Shown: piece by piece, positions 1 through 10,691 of the stretch | Layout: every line of letters begins with the position of its first letter | How positions within the stretch are numbered: position 1 is the stretch's first letter | Source: Enoplosus armatus | Taxonomy: Eukaryota; Chordata; Actinopteri; Centrarchiformes; Enoplosidae | Length of the DNA: 64,000 nucleotides | Assembly: GCF_043641665.1 (NCBI RefSeq) | Contig: NC_092192.1 | Location: forward strand, 10,001-74,000 | Direction: 5' to 3' | Program-made: the position numbers and the translations under genes | Notes under the pieces: model-generated | The model's input: only the letters and a program-made list of their open reading frames with translations | The model's database searches: none | What the model was told of the DNA's origin: nothing

Positions 1-3000
1 CTCGTGGCTGCTACCGTTGGAACGGCAATAGTCCATATATGCTAGACGAATGAGGGTTGCAAGTCTCTAGCACCTTCCCTTCAAAAGTTATTCAACAAAA
101 ACACTTGTCCATTCATATCAATACCAATTCAAACTTTGGCGAATATCTCCCGAACCGAACCTCGTACACTCTCAGAACCAGCATTCGTCTGCCATAATTC
201 TACCACGCTGAACACGTAGGAAGTGTCCCCAGCTCTCTACGACCTACCGTTCCCGAGATACAGACAATTTCCGGCCAAAAAATGACGTAGCTCCGCACCG
301 GAAGCTCGTACAGACTCGGGGGTGCTACCGTTGGAACGGCCGTAGTCGATATAGGGGGGACGTATCTTGGTTTCAAGTGTCTACGACCTTCCTATCACAA
401 GTTATTCAAGAATAGCTGATCCTCAAATAGCTGATCGTGGTTTTTACCCCTATTCCTAACCCTAACCCTAACCCTAACCCTAACCTCACTTTGGGTAAAA
501 CCCCCTAATCCTAACCCTAACCCTAACCCTAACCCTAACCCTAACCCTAACCCTAACAACCAACCACCAACCCAAACACCAACCCAAACACTAACCCTCA
601 CCTCTCCTCTATCCTTACCCTAACCAACACAGGGGGAGGCAAGCTCAAGGTTGGGCTTAGGCAACACATCTCACACTGGTTAAGGTCAGGGAAAGGGGCC
701 AGGCTAGTGCGTCGTCACCTACCAATCCACCAAAATGCTCAAAAGTACAGTCAAATCAAATCCACTCCAAATTGCCTGAAACGTGCTCCTAACCACTTTC
801 TGGGAACACCATTTAGTTAGGCATTTTTCACCTCCCTCCACACTTAGACAATTTTCGCTTGACTTTCACTCCATTCATTCTCTATGGAGAATAGCACACA
901 CTTGTATCTCCGGACAGGAACGTCCTACAGACTCGTGGCTGCTACCGTTGGAACGGCAATAGTCCATATATGCTAGACGAATGAGGGTTGCAAGTCTCTA
1001 GCACCTTCCCTTCAAAAGTTATTCAACAAAAACACTTGTCCATTCATATCAATACCAATTCAAACTTTGGCGAATATCTCCCGAACCGAACCTCGTACAC
1101 TCTCAGAACCAGCATTCGTCTGCCATAATTCTACCACGCTGAACACGTAGGAAGTGTCCCCAGCTCTCTACGACCTACCGTTCCCGAGATACAGACAATT
1201 TCCGGCCAAAAAATGACGTAGCTCCGCACCGGAAGCTCGTACAGACTCGGGGGTGCTACCGTTGGAACGGCCGTAGTCGATATAGGGGGGACGTATCTTG
1301 GTTTCAAGTGTCTACGACCTTCCTATCACAAGTTATTCAAGAATAGCTGATCCTCAAATAGCTGATCGTGGTTTTTACCCCTATTCCTAACCCTAACCCT
1401 AACCCTAACCCTAACCTCACTTTGGGTAAAACCCCCTAATCCTAACCCTAACCCTAACCCTAACCCTAACCCTAACCCTAACCCTAACAACCAACCACCA
1501 ACCCAAACACCAACCCAAACACTAACCCTCACCTCTCCTCTATCCTTACCCTAACCAACACAGGGGGAGGCAAGCTCAAGGTTGGGCTTAGGCAACACAT
1601 CTCACACTGGTTAAGGTCAGGGAAAGGGGCCAGGCTAGTGCGTCGTCACCTACCAATCCACCAAAATGCTCAAAAGTACAGTCAAATCAAATCCACTCCA
1701 AATTGCCTGAAACGTGCTCCTAACCACTTTCTGGGAACACCATTTAGTTAGGCATTTTTCACCTCCCTCCACACTTAGACAATTTTCGCTTGACTTTCAC
1801 TCCATTCATTCTCTATGGAGAATAGCACACACTTGTATCTCCGGACAGGAACGTCCTACAGACTCGTGGCTGCTACCGTTGGAACGGCAATAGTCCATAT
1901 ATGCTAGACGAATGAGGGTTGCAAGTCTCTAGCACCTTCCCTTCAAAAGTTATTCAACAAAAACACTTGTCCATTCATATCAATACCAATTCAAACTTTG
2001 GCGAATATCTCCCGAACCGAACCTCGTACACTCTCAGAACCAGCATTCGTCTGCCATAATTCTACCACGCTGAACACGTAGGAAGTGTCCCCAGCTCTCT
2101 ACGACCTACCGTTCCCGAGATACAGACAATTTCCGGCCAAAAAATGACGTAGCTCCGCACCGGAAGCTCGTACAGACTCGGGGGTGCTACCGTTGGAACG
2201 GCCGTAGTCGATATAGGGGGGACGTATCTTGGTTTCAAGTGTCTACGACCTTCCTATCACAAGTTATTCAAGAATAGCTGATCCTCAAATAGCTGATCGT
2301 GGTTTTTACCCCTATTCCTAACCCTAACCCTAACCCTAACCCTAACCTCACTTTGGGTAAAACCCCCTAATCCTAACCCTAACCCTAACCCTAACCCTAA
2401 CCCTAACCCTAACCCTAACAACCAACCACCAACCCAAACACCAACCCAAACACTAACCCTCACCTCTCCTCTATCCTTACCCTAACCAACACAGGGGGAG
2501 GCAAGCTCAAGGTTGGGCTTAGGCAACACATCTCACACTGGTTAAGGTCAGGGAAAGGGGCCAGGCTAGTGCGTCGTCACCTACCAATCCACCAAAATGC
2601 TCAAAAGTACAGTCAAATCAAATCCACTCCAAATTGCCTGAAACGTGCTCCTAACCACTTTCTGGGAACACCATTTAGTTAGGCATTTTTCACCTCCCTC
2701 CACACTTAGACAATTTTCGCTTGACTTTCACTCCATTCATTCTCTATGGAGAATAGCACACACTTGTATCTCCGGACAGGAACGTCCTACAGACTCGTGG
2801 CTGCTACCGTTGGAACGGCAATAGTCCATATATGCTAGACGAATGAGGGTTGCAAGTCTCTAGCACCTTCCCTTCAAAAGTTATTCAACAAAAACACTTG
2901 TCCATTCATATCAATACCAATTCAAACTTTGGCGAATATCTCCCGAACCGAACCTCGTACACTCTCAGAACCAGCATTCGTCTGCCATAATTCTACCACG

Positions 3001-3724
3001 CTGAACACGTAGGAAGTGTCCCCAGCTCTCTACGACCTACCGTTCCCGAGATACAGACAATTTCCGGCCAAAAAATGACGTAGCTCCGCACCGGAAGCTC
3101 GTACAGACTCGGGGGTGCTACCGTTGGAACGGCCGTAGTCGATATAGGGGGGACGTATCTTGGTTTCAAGTGTCTACGACCTTCCTATCACAAGTTATTC
3201 AAGAATAGCTGATCCTCAAATAGCTGATCGTGGTTTTTACCCCTATTCCTAACCCTAACCCTAACCCTAACCCTAACCTCACTTTGGGTAAAACCCCCTA
3301 ATCCTAACCCTAACCCTAACCCTAACCCTAACCCTAACCCTAACCCTAACAACCAACCACCAACCCAAACACCAACCCAAACACTAACCCTCACCTCTCC
3401 TCTATCCTTACCCTAACCAACACAGGGGGAGGCAAGCTCAAGGTTGGGCTTAGGCAACACATCTCACACTGGTTAAGGTCAGGGAAAGGGGCCAGGCTAG
3501 TGCGTCGTCACCTACCAATCCACCAAAATGCTCAAAAGTACAGTCAAATCAAATCCACTCCAAATTGCCTGAAACGTGCTCCTAACCACTTTCTGGGAAC
3601 ACCATTTAGTTAGGCATTTTTCACCTCCCTCCACACTTAGACAATTTTCGCTTGACTTTCACTCCATTCATTCTCTATGGAGAATAGCACACACTTGTAT
3701 CTCCGGACAGGAACGTCCTACAGA
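1..3724 (+). repeat. Four tandem 931-bp telomere-associated repeat units
   Basis: Units begin at 1, 932, 1863 and 2794 and look identical by eye. Each contains a forward module, an inverted module, a second forward module, two CCCTAA runs (455-485 and 504-557 in unit 1), and a spacer that ends in a short constant segment with the CCACCAAAATGCTCAAAAG motif. The modules are diverged relatives of one roughly 120-nt sequence, starting near GTATCTC and ending near AAAGTTATTC. The small G/L/V-rich ORFs on the minus strand are only the telomere repeat read backwards. The near-perfect identity means very recent amplification or homogenisation, or an assembly effect. Confidence 0.93.
455..557 (+). repeat. 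Telomeric repeat runs (CCCTAA)n inside the 931-bp unit
   Basis: Two runs of CCCTAA, 455-485 and 504-557, separated by a short spacer with TCACTTTGGGTAAAACCCC. The same pair recurs every 931 bp. CCCTAA on this strand means the chromosome end lies to the left of the window, which orients everything else. Confidence 0.95.
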
Positions 3725-4798
3725 CTCGTGGCTGCTACCGTTGGAACGGCAATAGTCCATATATGCTAGACGAATGAGGGTTGCAAGTCTCTAGCACCTT
3801 CCCTTCAAAAGTTATTCAACAAAAACACTTGTCCATTCATATCAATACCAATTCAAACTTTGGCGAATATCTCCCGAACCGAACCTCGTACACTCTCAGA
3901 ACCAGCATTCGTCTGCCATAATTCTACCACGCTGAACACGTAGGAAGTGTCCCCAGCTCTCTACGACCTACCGTTCCCGAGATACAGACAATTTCCGGCC
4001 AAAAAATGACGTAGCTCCGCACCGGAAGCTCGTACAGACTCGGGGGTGCTACCGTTGGAACGGCCGTAGTCGATATAGGGGGGACGTATCTTGGTTTCAA
4101 GTGTCTACGACCTTCCTATCACAAGTTATTCAAGAATAGCTGATCCTCAAATAGCTGATCGTGGTTTTTACCCCTATTCCTAACCCTAACCCTAACCCTA
4201 ACCCTAACCCCTAACCCTAACCCTAACCCTAACCCTAACCCTAACCCTAACCTCACTTTGGGTAAAACCCCCTAATCCTAACCCTAACCCTAACCCTAAC
4301 CCTAACCCTAACCCTAACCCTAACAACCAACCACCAACCCAAACACCAACCCAAACACTAACCCTCACCTCTCCTCTATCCTTACCCTAACCAACACAGG
4401 GGGAGGCAAGCTCAAGGTTGGGCTTAGGCAACACATCTCACACTGGTTAAGGTCAGGGAAAGGGGCCAGGCTAGTGCGTCGTCACCTACCAATCCACCAA
4501 AATGCTCAAAAGTACAGTCAAATCAAATCCACTCCAAATTGCCTGAAACGTGCTCCTAACCACTTTCTGGGAACACCATTTAGTTAGGCATTTTTCACCT
4601 CCCTCCACACTTAGACAATTTTCGCTTGACTTTCACTCCATTCATTCTCTATGGAGAATAGCACACACTTGTATCTCCGGACAGGAACGTCCTACAGACT
4701 CGTGGCTGCTACCGTTGGAACGGCAATAGTCCATATATGCTAGACGAATGAGGGTTGCAAGTCTCTAGCACCTTCCCTTCAAAAGTTATTCAACAAAA
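3725..4798 (+). repeat. Fifth, expanded copy of the 931-bp unit
   Basis: Same order as the preceding four units, but the first telomeric run is longer (about 4179-4252, with one CCCCTAA slip). After about 4798 the sequence departs from the unit and continues as a diverged module set. It marks the inner edge of the homogenised array. Confidence 0.85.
4179..4325 (+). repeat. Telomeric repeat runs (CCCTAA)n
   Basis: Two CCCTAA runs, about 4179-4252 and 4273-4325, in the fifth repeat unit, with a CCCCTAA slippage variant. Same orientation as all other runs. Confidence 0.92.
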
Positions 4799-5151
4799 AC
4801 CACTCGGCCAATCACAATCAATCACAAAACACACTTTGGCCAATATCTCCCGAACCGAACCTCGTACACTCTCCAAACCACCTTCCGTATACACTAATTA
4901 CACCACGCTGAACACGTAGGAAGTGTCCCCAGCTCTCTACGACCTTCCCAAGCTGAGATACACAAAATCATGACCAAAGGAAGTGACGTATCTCCGCAAC
5001 GGAAGCTCGTACACACTCGGGGGTGCTACCGTTGGAAAGGCCGGCCCACTATTTCAATTCAAGGACCTTGGTTTCAAGTCTCTACGACCTTCCGTTCAAA
5101 AGTTATTCACCAAAAAGTAAGTGAGCCCAGGCTCACTTTGGGTAAAACCCC
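4799..5151. repeat. Diverged subtelomeric modules (inverted then forward)
   Basis: An inverted module at about 4842-4967 is followed by a forward module at about 4975-5130. They carry the shared landmarks: GAACCGAACCTCGTACA on the inverted copy and CTCCGCAACGGAAGCTCGTA on the forward copy. A 61-codon open frame here recurs in the same module elsewhere and has no recognisable protein character. Confidence 0.75.
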
Positions 5152-5278
5152 CTAATCCTAACCCCTAACCCTAACCCTAACCCTAACCCCCTAACCCTAA
5201 CCCTAACCCTAACCCTAACCCTAACCCTAACCCAACCCTAACCCCTAACCCTAACCCTAACCCTAACCCTAACCCCAG
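5152..5278 (+). repeat. Interstitial telomeric repeat block
   Basis: CCCTAA repeats with several CCCCTAA and CCCAACCCTAA variants. It joins abruptly at about 5276 to the constant spacer segment, so the junction looks like recombination within telomeric DNA. Confidence 0.92.
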
Positions 5279-6259
5279 GCTAGTGCGTCGTCACCTACCA
5301 ATCCACCAAAATGCTCAAAAGTACAGTCAAATCAAATCCACTCCAAATTGCCTGAAACGTGCTCCTAACCACTTTCTGGGAACACCATTTAGTTAGGCAT
5401 TTTTCACCTCCCTCCACACTTAGGCATTTTTCGCTTCAAAATCACCCCATTCATTCCGGATGGGAAATATCACACACTTGTATCTCCGGACAGGAACGTC
5501 CTACAGACTCGTGGCTGCTACCGTTGGAACGGCAATAGTCCATATATGCTAGACGAATGAGGGTTGCAAGTCTCTAGCACCTTCCCTTCAAAAGTTATTC
5601 AACAAAAACCACTCGGCCAATCACAATCAATCACAAAACACACTTTGGCCAATATCTCCCGAACCGAACCTCGTACACTCTCCAAACCACCTTCCGTATA
5701 CACTAATTACACCACGCTGAACACGTAGGAAGTGTCCCCAGCTCTCTACGACCTTCCCAAGCTGAGATACACAAAATCATGACCAAAGGAAGTGACGTAT
5801 CTCCGCAACGGAAGCTCGTACAGACTCGGGGGTGCTACCGTTGGAAAGGCCGGCCCACTATTTCAATTCAAAGACCTTGGTTTCAAGTCTCTACGACCTT
5901 CCGTTCAAAAGTTATTCACCAAAAAGTAAGTGAGCCCAGGCTCACTTTGGGTAAAACCCCCTAATCCTCGTACACTCTCCAAACCACCTTCCGTATACAC
6001 TAATTACACCACGCTGAACACGTAGGAAGTGTCCCCAGCTCTCTACGACCTTCCCAAGCTGAGATACACAAAATCATGACCAAAGGAAGTGACGTATCTC
6101 CGCAACGGAAGCTCGTACAGACTCGGGGGTGCTACCGTTGGAAAGGCCGGCCCACTATTTCAATTCAAAGACCTTGGTTTCAAGTCTCTACGACCTTCCG
6201 TTCAAAAGTTATTCACCAAAAAGTAAGTGAGCCCAGGCTCACTTTGGGTAAAACCCCCT
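5279..6259. repeat. Diverged subtelomeric modules with a 297-bp tandem duplication
   Basis: Constant spacer, forward module (about 5480-5610), inverted module (about 5645-5775) and forward module (about 5785-5935). The stretch from about 5670 to 5966 is then repeated at 5967-6263, a direct duplication with a 297-bp period. Confidence 0.8.
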
Positions 6260-6316
6260 AATCCTAACCCTAACCCTAACCCCTAACCCTAACCCTAACC
6301 CTAACCCTAACCCTAC
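6260..6316 (+). repeat. Interstitial telomeric repeat block
   Basis: A short CCCTAA run with one CCCCTAA variant and a CTACTAACCC end. It returns into the CAACCACCAACCCAAACACC spacer seen in the 931-bp units. Confidence 0.9.
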
Positions 6317-7145
6317 TAACCCAACCACCAACCCAAACACCAACCCAAACACTAACCCTCACCTCTCCTCTATCCTTACCCTAACCAACACAGGGGGAGG
6401 CAAGCTCAAGGTTGGGCTTAGGCAACACATCTCACACTGGTTAAGGTCAGGGAAAGGGGCCAGGCTAGTGCGTCGTCACCTACCAATCCACCAAAATGCT
6501 CAAAAGTACAGTCAAATCAAATCCACTCCAAATTGCCTGAAACGTGCTCCTAACCACTTTCTGGGAACACCATTTAGTTAGGCATTTTTCACCTCCCTCC
6601 ACACTTAGGCATTTTTCGATAAAAATTCACTCCATTCATTCTCTATGGAGAATGTCACACACTTGTATCTCCGGACAGGAACGTCCTACAGACTCGTGGC
6701 TGCTACCGTTGGAACGGCAATAGTCCATATATGCTAGACGAATGAGGGTTGCAAGTCTCTAGCACCTTCCCTTCAAAAGTTATGGACACTTAAACACTCC
6801 CACATTCACAATGAATGACAAAACACACTTTGGCGAATATCTCCCGAACCGAACCTCGTACAGTCTCAGAACCAGCATTCGTCTGCTATAATTCCACCAC
6901 GCTGAACACGTAGGAAGTGTCCCCAGCTCTCTACGACCTACCGTTCCCGAGATACACACAATTTCCGGCCAAAAAATGACGTAGCTCCGCACCGGAAGCT
7001 CGTACAGACTCGGGGGTGCTACCGTTGGAACGGCCGTAGTCGATATAGGGGGGACGTATCTTGGTTTCGAGTGTCTACGACCTTCCTATCACAAGTTATT
7101 CAAGAATATATCATCCTCAAATATATCATCGTGGTTTTTACCCCT
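6317..7145. repeat. Diverged subtelomeric module set
   Basis: Spacer, forward module (about 6665-6780), inverted module (about 6830-6960) and forward module (about 6970-7110). It ends in a paired half-site motif, AATATATCATC, twice in 30 bp. Confidence 0.8.
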
Positions 7146-7300
7146 ATTCCCTAACCCTAACCCTAACCCTAACCCTAACCCTAACCCTAATCCAATCCCA
7201 GCCCAAGCCCTAAACCTAACCCAATCCCAACCCAAGCCCTAAACCTAGCCTTAACCCAGCCTAAGCCCTAAACCTAACCTTATCCCAACCTAAATCCCAC
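7146..7300 (+). repeat. Telomeric run grading into degenerate telomere-like DNA
   Basis: Perfect CCCTAA repeats to about 7190, then increasingly degenerate variants (AAGCCCTAAACCTAACC, CAGCCTAAGCC) to about 7290. It marks the left edge of the AT-rich segment. Confidence 0.88.
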
Positions 7301-7984
7301 ACTAACGGAAGAGGTGAAAGATTAGACATGATATTGAATACATAGGGCTTTCATTATTTCATTATTTAATTAATTAGTAGCGGGAAACAAAGGGTTAAAG
7401 AAATTGATTAGAACTTAATTAAGGGGTTAATATATAGGGTAATTCATATAAACATATTTTCTAGGTAGCACCACTATGGGTTTAAAGCTAAAAACAGTAT
7501 TAACAGATAGGAAAATACAAAACAATCAGTAGACAAAGGGTTAAACATATTTGGATAATTTAATACAATGTAGGACACAAAATGGGAACATAATTTATTA
7601 TTGGGTGGGATGCAAAACTAAATATAGGACTAAAAGATAGGGAATTAGATAACAATCGGCATACAAAGGGTTAATCAAAATTCATAATTAATTTCATAAT
7701 TAAATACAAACTTCAGATACGAATTGGGAACATAATTTATTATTAGGAGGGATGTACAATTAAAAACAGTATTAAATACATAGGGGATTAAAAAACAACT
7801 GGAATACAAGGGGTTAAGTTAATGGGGAAAACGAAACTTAGTGGGGCATCAAAGGCAAAAGGGGAACTTGAAACAGAGCTTAAAAATAGAGGAGCAGGGG
7901 AAAGTCTGTCACTCTTGCTTCAGACACGGACGAAGCAACACCTAGACTGCATTACAGCCGCTGGTTTACATTTTATTGATTTTT
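7301..7984 (+). repeat. AT-rich segment duplicated at 25175-25870
   Basis: An AT-rich stretch starting near ACGGAAGAGGTGAAAGA. It contains five isolated GGGTTAA motifs, roughly 30 to 140 bp apart, and no supportable gene. The same segment, with point changes and small indels, leads into the second hammerhead at 25871. It is probably the 5' part of one repeated element. Confidence 0.85.
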
Positions 7985-8044
7985 AGTGTGCTTTGGCCTG
8001 AAGAAGACCTACATTAGGTCGAAACGTCGCCAGACGAGCACACT
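7985..8044 (+). ncRNA. Type I hammerhead-like ribozyme, copy 1
   Basis: Sixty nucleotides fold as a hammerhead open at stem I. Stem I is AGTGTGC (7985-7991) with GCACACT (8038-8044), plus GGC (7995-7997) with GCC (8029-8031), separated by an internal loop. The core CTGAAGA is at 7998-8004. Stem II is GACCT (8006-8010) with AGGTC (8016-8020), followed by GAAA (8021-8024). Stem III is only AC/GU, leading to the expected cleavage after GTC at 8028. A minimal stem III is typical of hammerheads in Penelope-like elements, where dimers are thought to act. One oddity is an extra A (8005) between the core and stem II. Confidence 0.72.
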
Positions 8045-8242
8045 ATTTTGATTTAATACATTCGGTATATTTATTTTTTTTGATTTTTTGATTTTTTGAT
8101 TTTTATTTTTTATTTTCTTGTGTTTTCAAAACTAAATAAGTTATTTACGTTAAAAAACAAGTTTTATTTCATTTTATTTCATTTAAGGTTTATAAAAACA
8201 ATTACAAAAAAACATTTCATTAACCCCTTCACCGCTGCCATC
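8045..8242 (+). repeat. T-rich spacer with GATTTTTT repeats
   Basis: Low-complexity GATTTTTT and TTTATTTCATTTTATTTCA runs between the hammerhead and the small ORF. The counterpart lies at 25931-26127. No independent gene is seen. Confidence 0.7.
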
Positions 8243-8440
8243 ATGGGTGGATGGGGGAATGAGTGGACCGAGGTTCGCTACGGCAATCGCCGTGGCCAAC
8301 CTACGGTGCCACAACACTGGGGAGCCAACTGGGGGAGGGCCCGAGCACCACCTGCCCCCAATAGGGGGTGGGGTCCTAACCCACGTCCTAACCCACCAAC
8401 CCAAACACTAACCCTCACCTCTCCTCTATCCTTACCCTAA
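8243..8440 (+). CDS. Small Gly/Trp/Arg-rich ORF, copy 1 (65 aa), unknown function
   Basis: The ATG has a strong vertebrate context (GCCATCATGG) about 200 nt after the hammerhead. The first roughly 49 residues are rich in Gly, Trp, Arg and Pro (MGGWGNEWTEVRYG at the start, NRGWGPNPRP later). The tail then runs into translated subtelomeric repeat, so the C-terminus is probably not meaningful. A copy at 26128 is nearly identical over the first 49 codons but ends differently. GC content jumps at the ATG relative to the AT-rich flank. It could be the first exon or the truncated start of a larger element protein. No family is recognised. Confidence 0.4.
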   Translation: MGGWGNEWTEVRYGNRRGQPTVPQHWGANWGRARAPPAPNRGWGPNPRPNPPTQTLTLTSPLSLP

Positions 8441-9190
8441 CCAACACAGGGGGAGGCAAGCTCAAGGTTGGGCTTAGGCAACACATCTCACACTGGTTAA
8501 GGTCAGGGAAAGGGGCCAGGCTAGTGCGTCGTCAACTACCAATCCACCAAAATGCTCAAAAGTACAGTCAAATCAAATCCACTCCAAATTGCCTGAAACG
8601 TGCTCCTAACCACTTTCTGTGAACACCATTTAGTTAGGCATTTTTCACCTCCCTCCACACTTAGGCATTTTTCGATAAAAAATTCACTCCATTCATTCTC
8701 TATGGAGAATAGCACACACTTGTATCTCCGGACAGGAACGTCCTACAGACTCGTGGCTGCTACCGTTGGAACGGCAATAGTCCATATATGCTAGACGAAT
8801 GAGGGTTGCAAGTCTCTAGCACCTTCCCTTCAAAAGTTAGCAAACAAAAACCACTCGGCCAATCACAATCAATCACAAAACACACTTTGGCGAATATCTC
8901 CCGAACCGAACCTCGTACACTCTCCAAACCACCTTCCGTATACACTAATTACACCACGCTGAACACGTAGGAAGTGTCCCCAGCTCTCTACGACCTTCCC
9001 AAGCTGAGATACACAAAATCATGACCAAAGGAAGTGACGTATCTCCGCAACGGAAGCTCGTACAGACTCGGGGGTGCTACCGTTGGAAAGCTTCACCTAA
9101 TGTGTTTATTCAAAAGTCTTGGTTTCAAGTCTCTACGACCTTGCGTTCAAAAGTTATTCGTGAAAAAGGACATGAGCCCAGTCTCACTTT
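8441..9190. repeat. Subtelomeric spacer and module set
   Basis: The constant spacer (GGTTGGGCTTAGGCAACAC onward), a forward module (about 8719-8840), an inverted module (about 8880-9012) and a forward module (about 9020-9170), as in the 931-bp units but diverged. Confidence 0.78.
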
Positions 9191-9918
9191 ATCACACACC
9201 TGCTAATCATGTTCCTCTGCTGCGCCCACGTGGACGCCAGCGGTACGACATGTTGAGAAAAGGCGCCAAAAAAAAAAATAATAATAATCACCCCTCCTAC
9301 ATGATGCTATCTGTGTGCTGCACACACATGGCCGCGAGCGGTACGACATGTTAAATAAAATCATTCATGTCTGGACCTACTGGAGCCCAGACAAAAACAA
9401 TGACGGAAGTAGCAGCTGCAGACAGCTCCACACTCCAGTAAGTGCACTTTCCACCTTCCTCATTTAGTGAAGCAAAACACTTCAGATAATGGCATAGTCG
9501 ACAACATTTGTTTTACTCACCTAACTGACTCCTTCCTCAGTGTTTCCCCTGTCGTGGAGCTGGACCAGAGACGAGAGATGACGATGATATTTGTTGTCAA
9601 AGCCTAACCCCCCCCCCTCCAAGTGATGAAGCTGGACCAGGCTCCCGAAAGGTGCCTTTCCACCTACGGAGGGCACAAAATTACAACCCCTGCACTGTCC
9701 ACCTTCCTCATGAAGGGAAGCAAGGCACAATGAAAGATGAAGATGAAGACGATATTTTTTTTCATAGCCTAGCCCACTCCTTCATGGGCGTTTTCATTGT
9801 TCCACAATCTTTTTATTATGTTCTTACTGACTGTTTGTTTGTTGAAAACTGTGTGTGTTATTAGTATAGTAGTTTAAACTTTTCACAAAAATAAATAAAA
9901 ATAAAATAAAATAAAAAA
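9191..9918 (+). mobile_element. 5'-truncated retroposon-like unit (unit 0), 3' end only
   Basis: This is homologous to about 15770-16648, sharing a GGTACGACATGTT block, a possible splice donor after CACTCCA, and the 3' sequence TTACTGACTGTTTGTTTG. It ends in an A-rich tract (about 9885-9918) directly abutting the first HDV-like ribozyme. No coding region is supported. The 3' sequence is shared with the ends of units 2 and 3 and, more loosely, with the unit that encodes the 913-aa protein. Confidence 0.6.
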
Positions 9919-9995
9919 CCTCCACATGGACTCTTTCTTGACGTGGCGTGGGGGCTTGTGTGCCTCAGAATCTCTGATACCAGACCAAAGAGTCT
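9919..9995 (+). ncRNA. HDV-like self-cleaving ribozyme, copy 1
   Basis: P1 is CCTCCAC (9919-9925) with GTGGGGG (9948-9954). J1/2 is AT. P2 is GGACTCT (9928-9934) with AGAGTCT (9989-9995). The P4 hairpin lies around CTCAGA-ATC-TCTGAT, and CCAA (9985-9988) carries the predicted catalytic C just before the P2 3' strand. P3 is damaged: TTC replaces the GCC seen in the other copies. Predicted cleavage is before 9919, at the end of the upstream A-rich tract. Confidence 0.7.
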
Positions 9996-10436
9996 CTAAA
10001 TTACCTATACAATACAGGTGCTGGTCAACCGGCAAACCACCAAAATGTTCAAAAGTCAAGTGACATCAAATCGACTCCAAATTGCCTGAAACGTGCTCCT
10101 AAATACTTTCTGGGAAGACGATTTTGTTAGGCATTTTTCACCTCACTCCACACTTGGTCAATTTTCGCTTCAAAAAAACACCACTCATTGCGGATGGGGA
10201 ATATCTGCAACTCGTATCTCCGCAACGAAAACTCGTACAGACTCGTGCCTGGTACCGTTGGAACGGCAATAGTCGATATATGTTAGACGAATCATGCTTC
10301 CAAGTCTCTAGCACCTTCCGTTGGAAAGTTAATCAACAAATACGAAATGCACCTGGGTGCAATTGCGGTAAACACTCATGATCGTCTTTTAACCCCGGAA
10401 CCTTATGTTTCATACTGTGTTGTGTCATTTGCAATC

Positions 10437-10691
10437 ATGGCAACTCAGCCACCACCTCTACCTAGCGGATCTCCTCCACTTCCTCCACCTGTTCCGCCAC
10501 CTGAATTTCAACATGTGGCCGGTGTCCTGCTAAAGAAAAAGAAGAAGAAGAAGAAAAAGAAGAAGAATGAATATAAGAGGGGGGTGAAACATTGGAAAAA
10601 ATGGAAAAGGTTTGTCCCCACCCTACGCACCATTAAGGAAGACAAGGAGTTGTCTTCCGACGACACAATCATTTTAGATAAGGACAATTAG
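10437..10691 (+). CDS. 84-aa Pro-rich/poly-Lys/acidic protein (small-ORF family, copy A)
   Basis: Begins MATQPPPLP in the context GCAATCATGG, which is shared with the paralogue at 18720. Order of parts: a proline-rich N-terminus (1-22), a short linker, a run of lysines (about 33-43), the motif WKKWKRFVPTLRTI (about 53-66), and an acidic Ser-Asp end (SSDDTIILDKDN). The paralogue preserves start, order and end, with alignable VPTL-TI and SSDD-I motifs, arguing for selection on protein. Where the paralogue has PPSY, this copy has PPEF, so the PPxY tyrosine is missing. The lysine run is an AAG/AAA repeat and may vary in length. Function unknown; the charge pattern suggests nucleic-acid or chromatin binding (inference). 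Confidence 0.6.
   Translation: MATQPPPLPSGSPPLPPPVPPPEFQHVAGVLLKKKKKKKKKKKNEYKRGVKHWKKWKRFVPTLRTIKEDKELSSDDTIILDKDN

Noticed and set aside
395..3394. Four identical 68-aa minus-strand ORFs rich in Gly, Leu, Val and Arg
   Set aside because: They are the TTAGGG repeat read in two frames, repeated with the 931-bp unit; not genes.
4970..9206. Recurring 61-aa ORF starting MTKGSDVSPQRKL
   Set aside because: It lies in the forward repeat module, recurs with it, and its C-terminus reads into telomere-junction sequence; no sign of protein-level selection.
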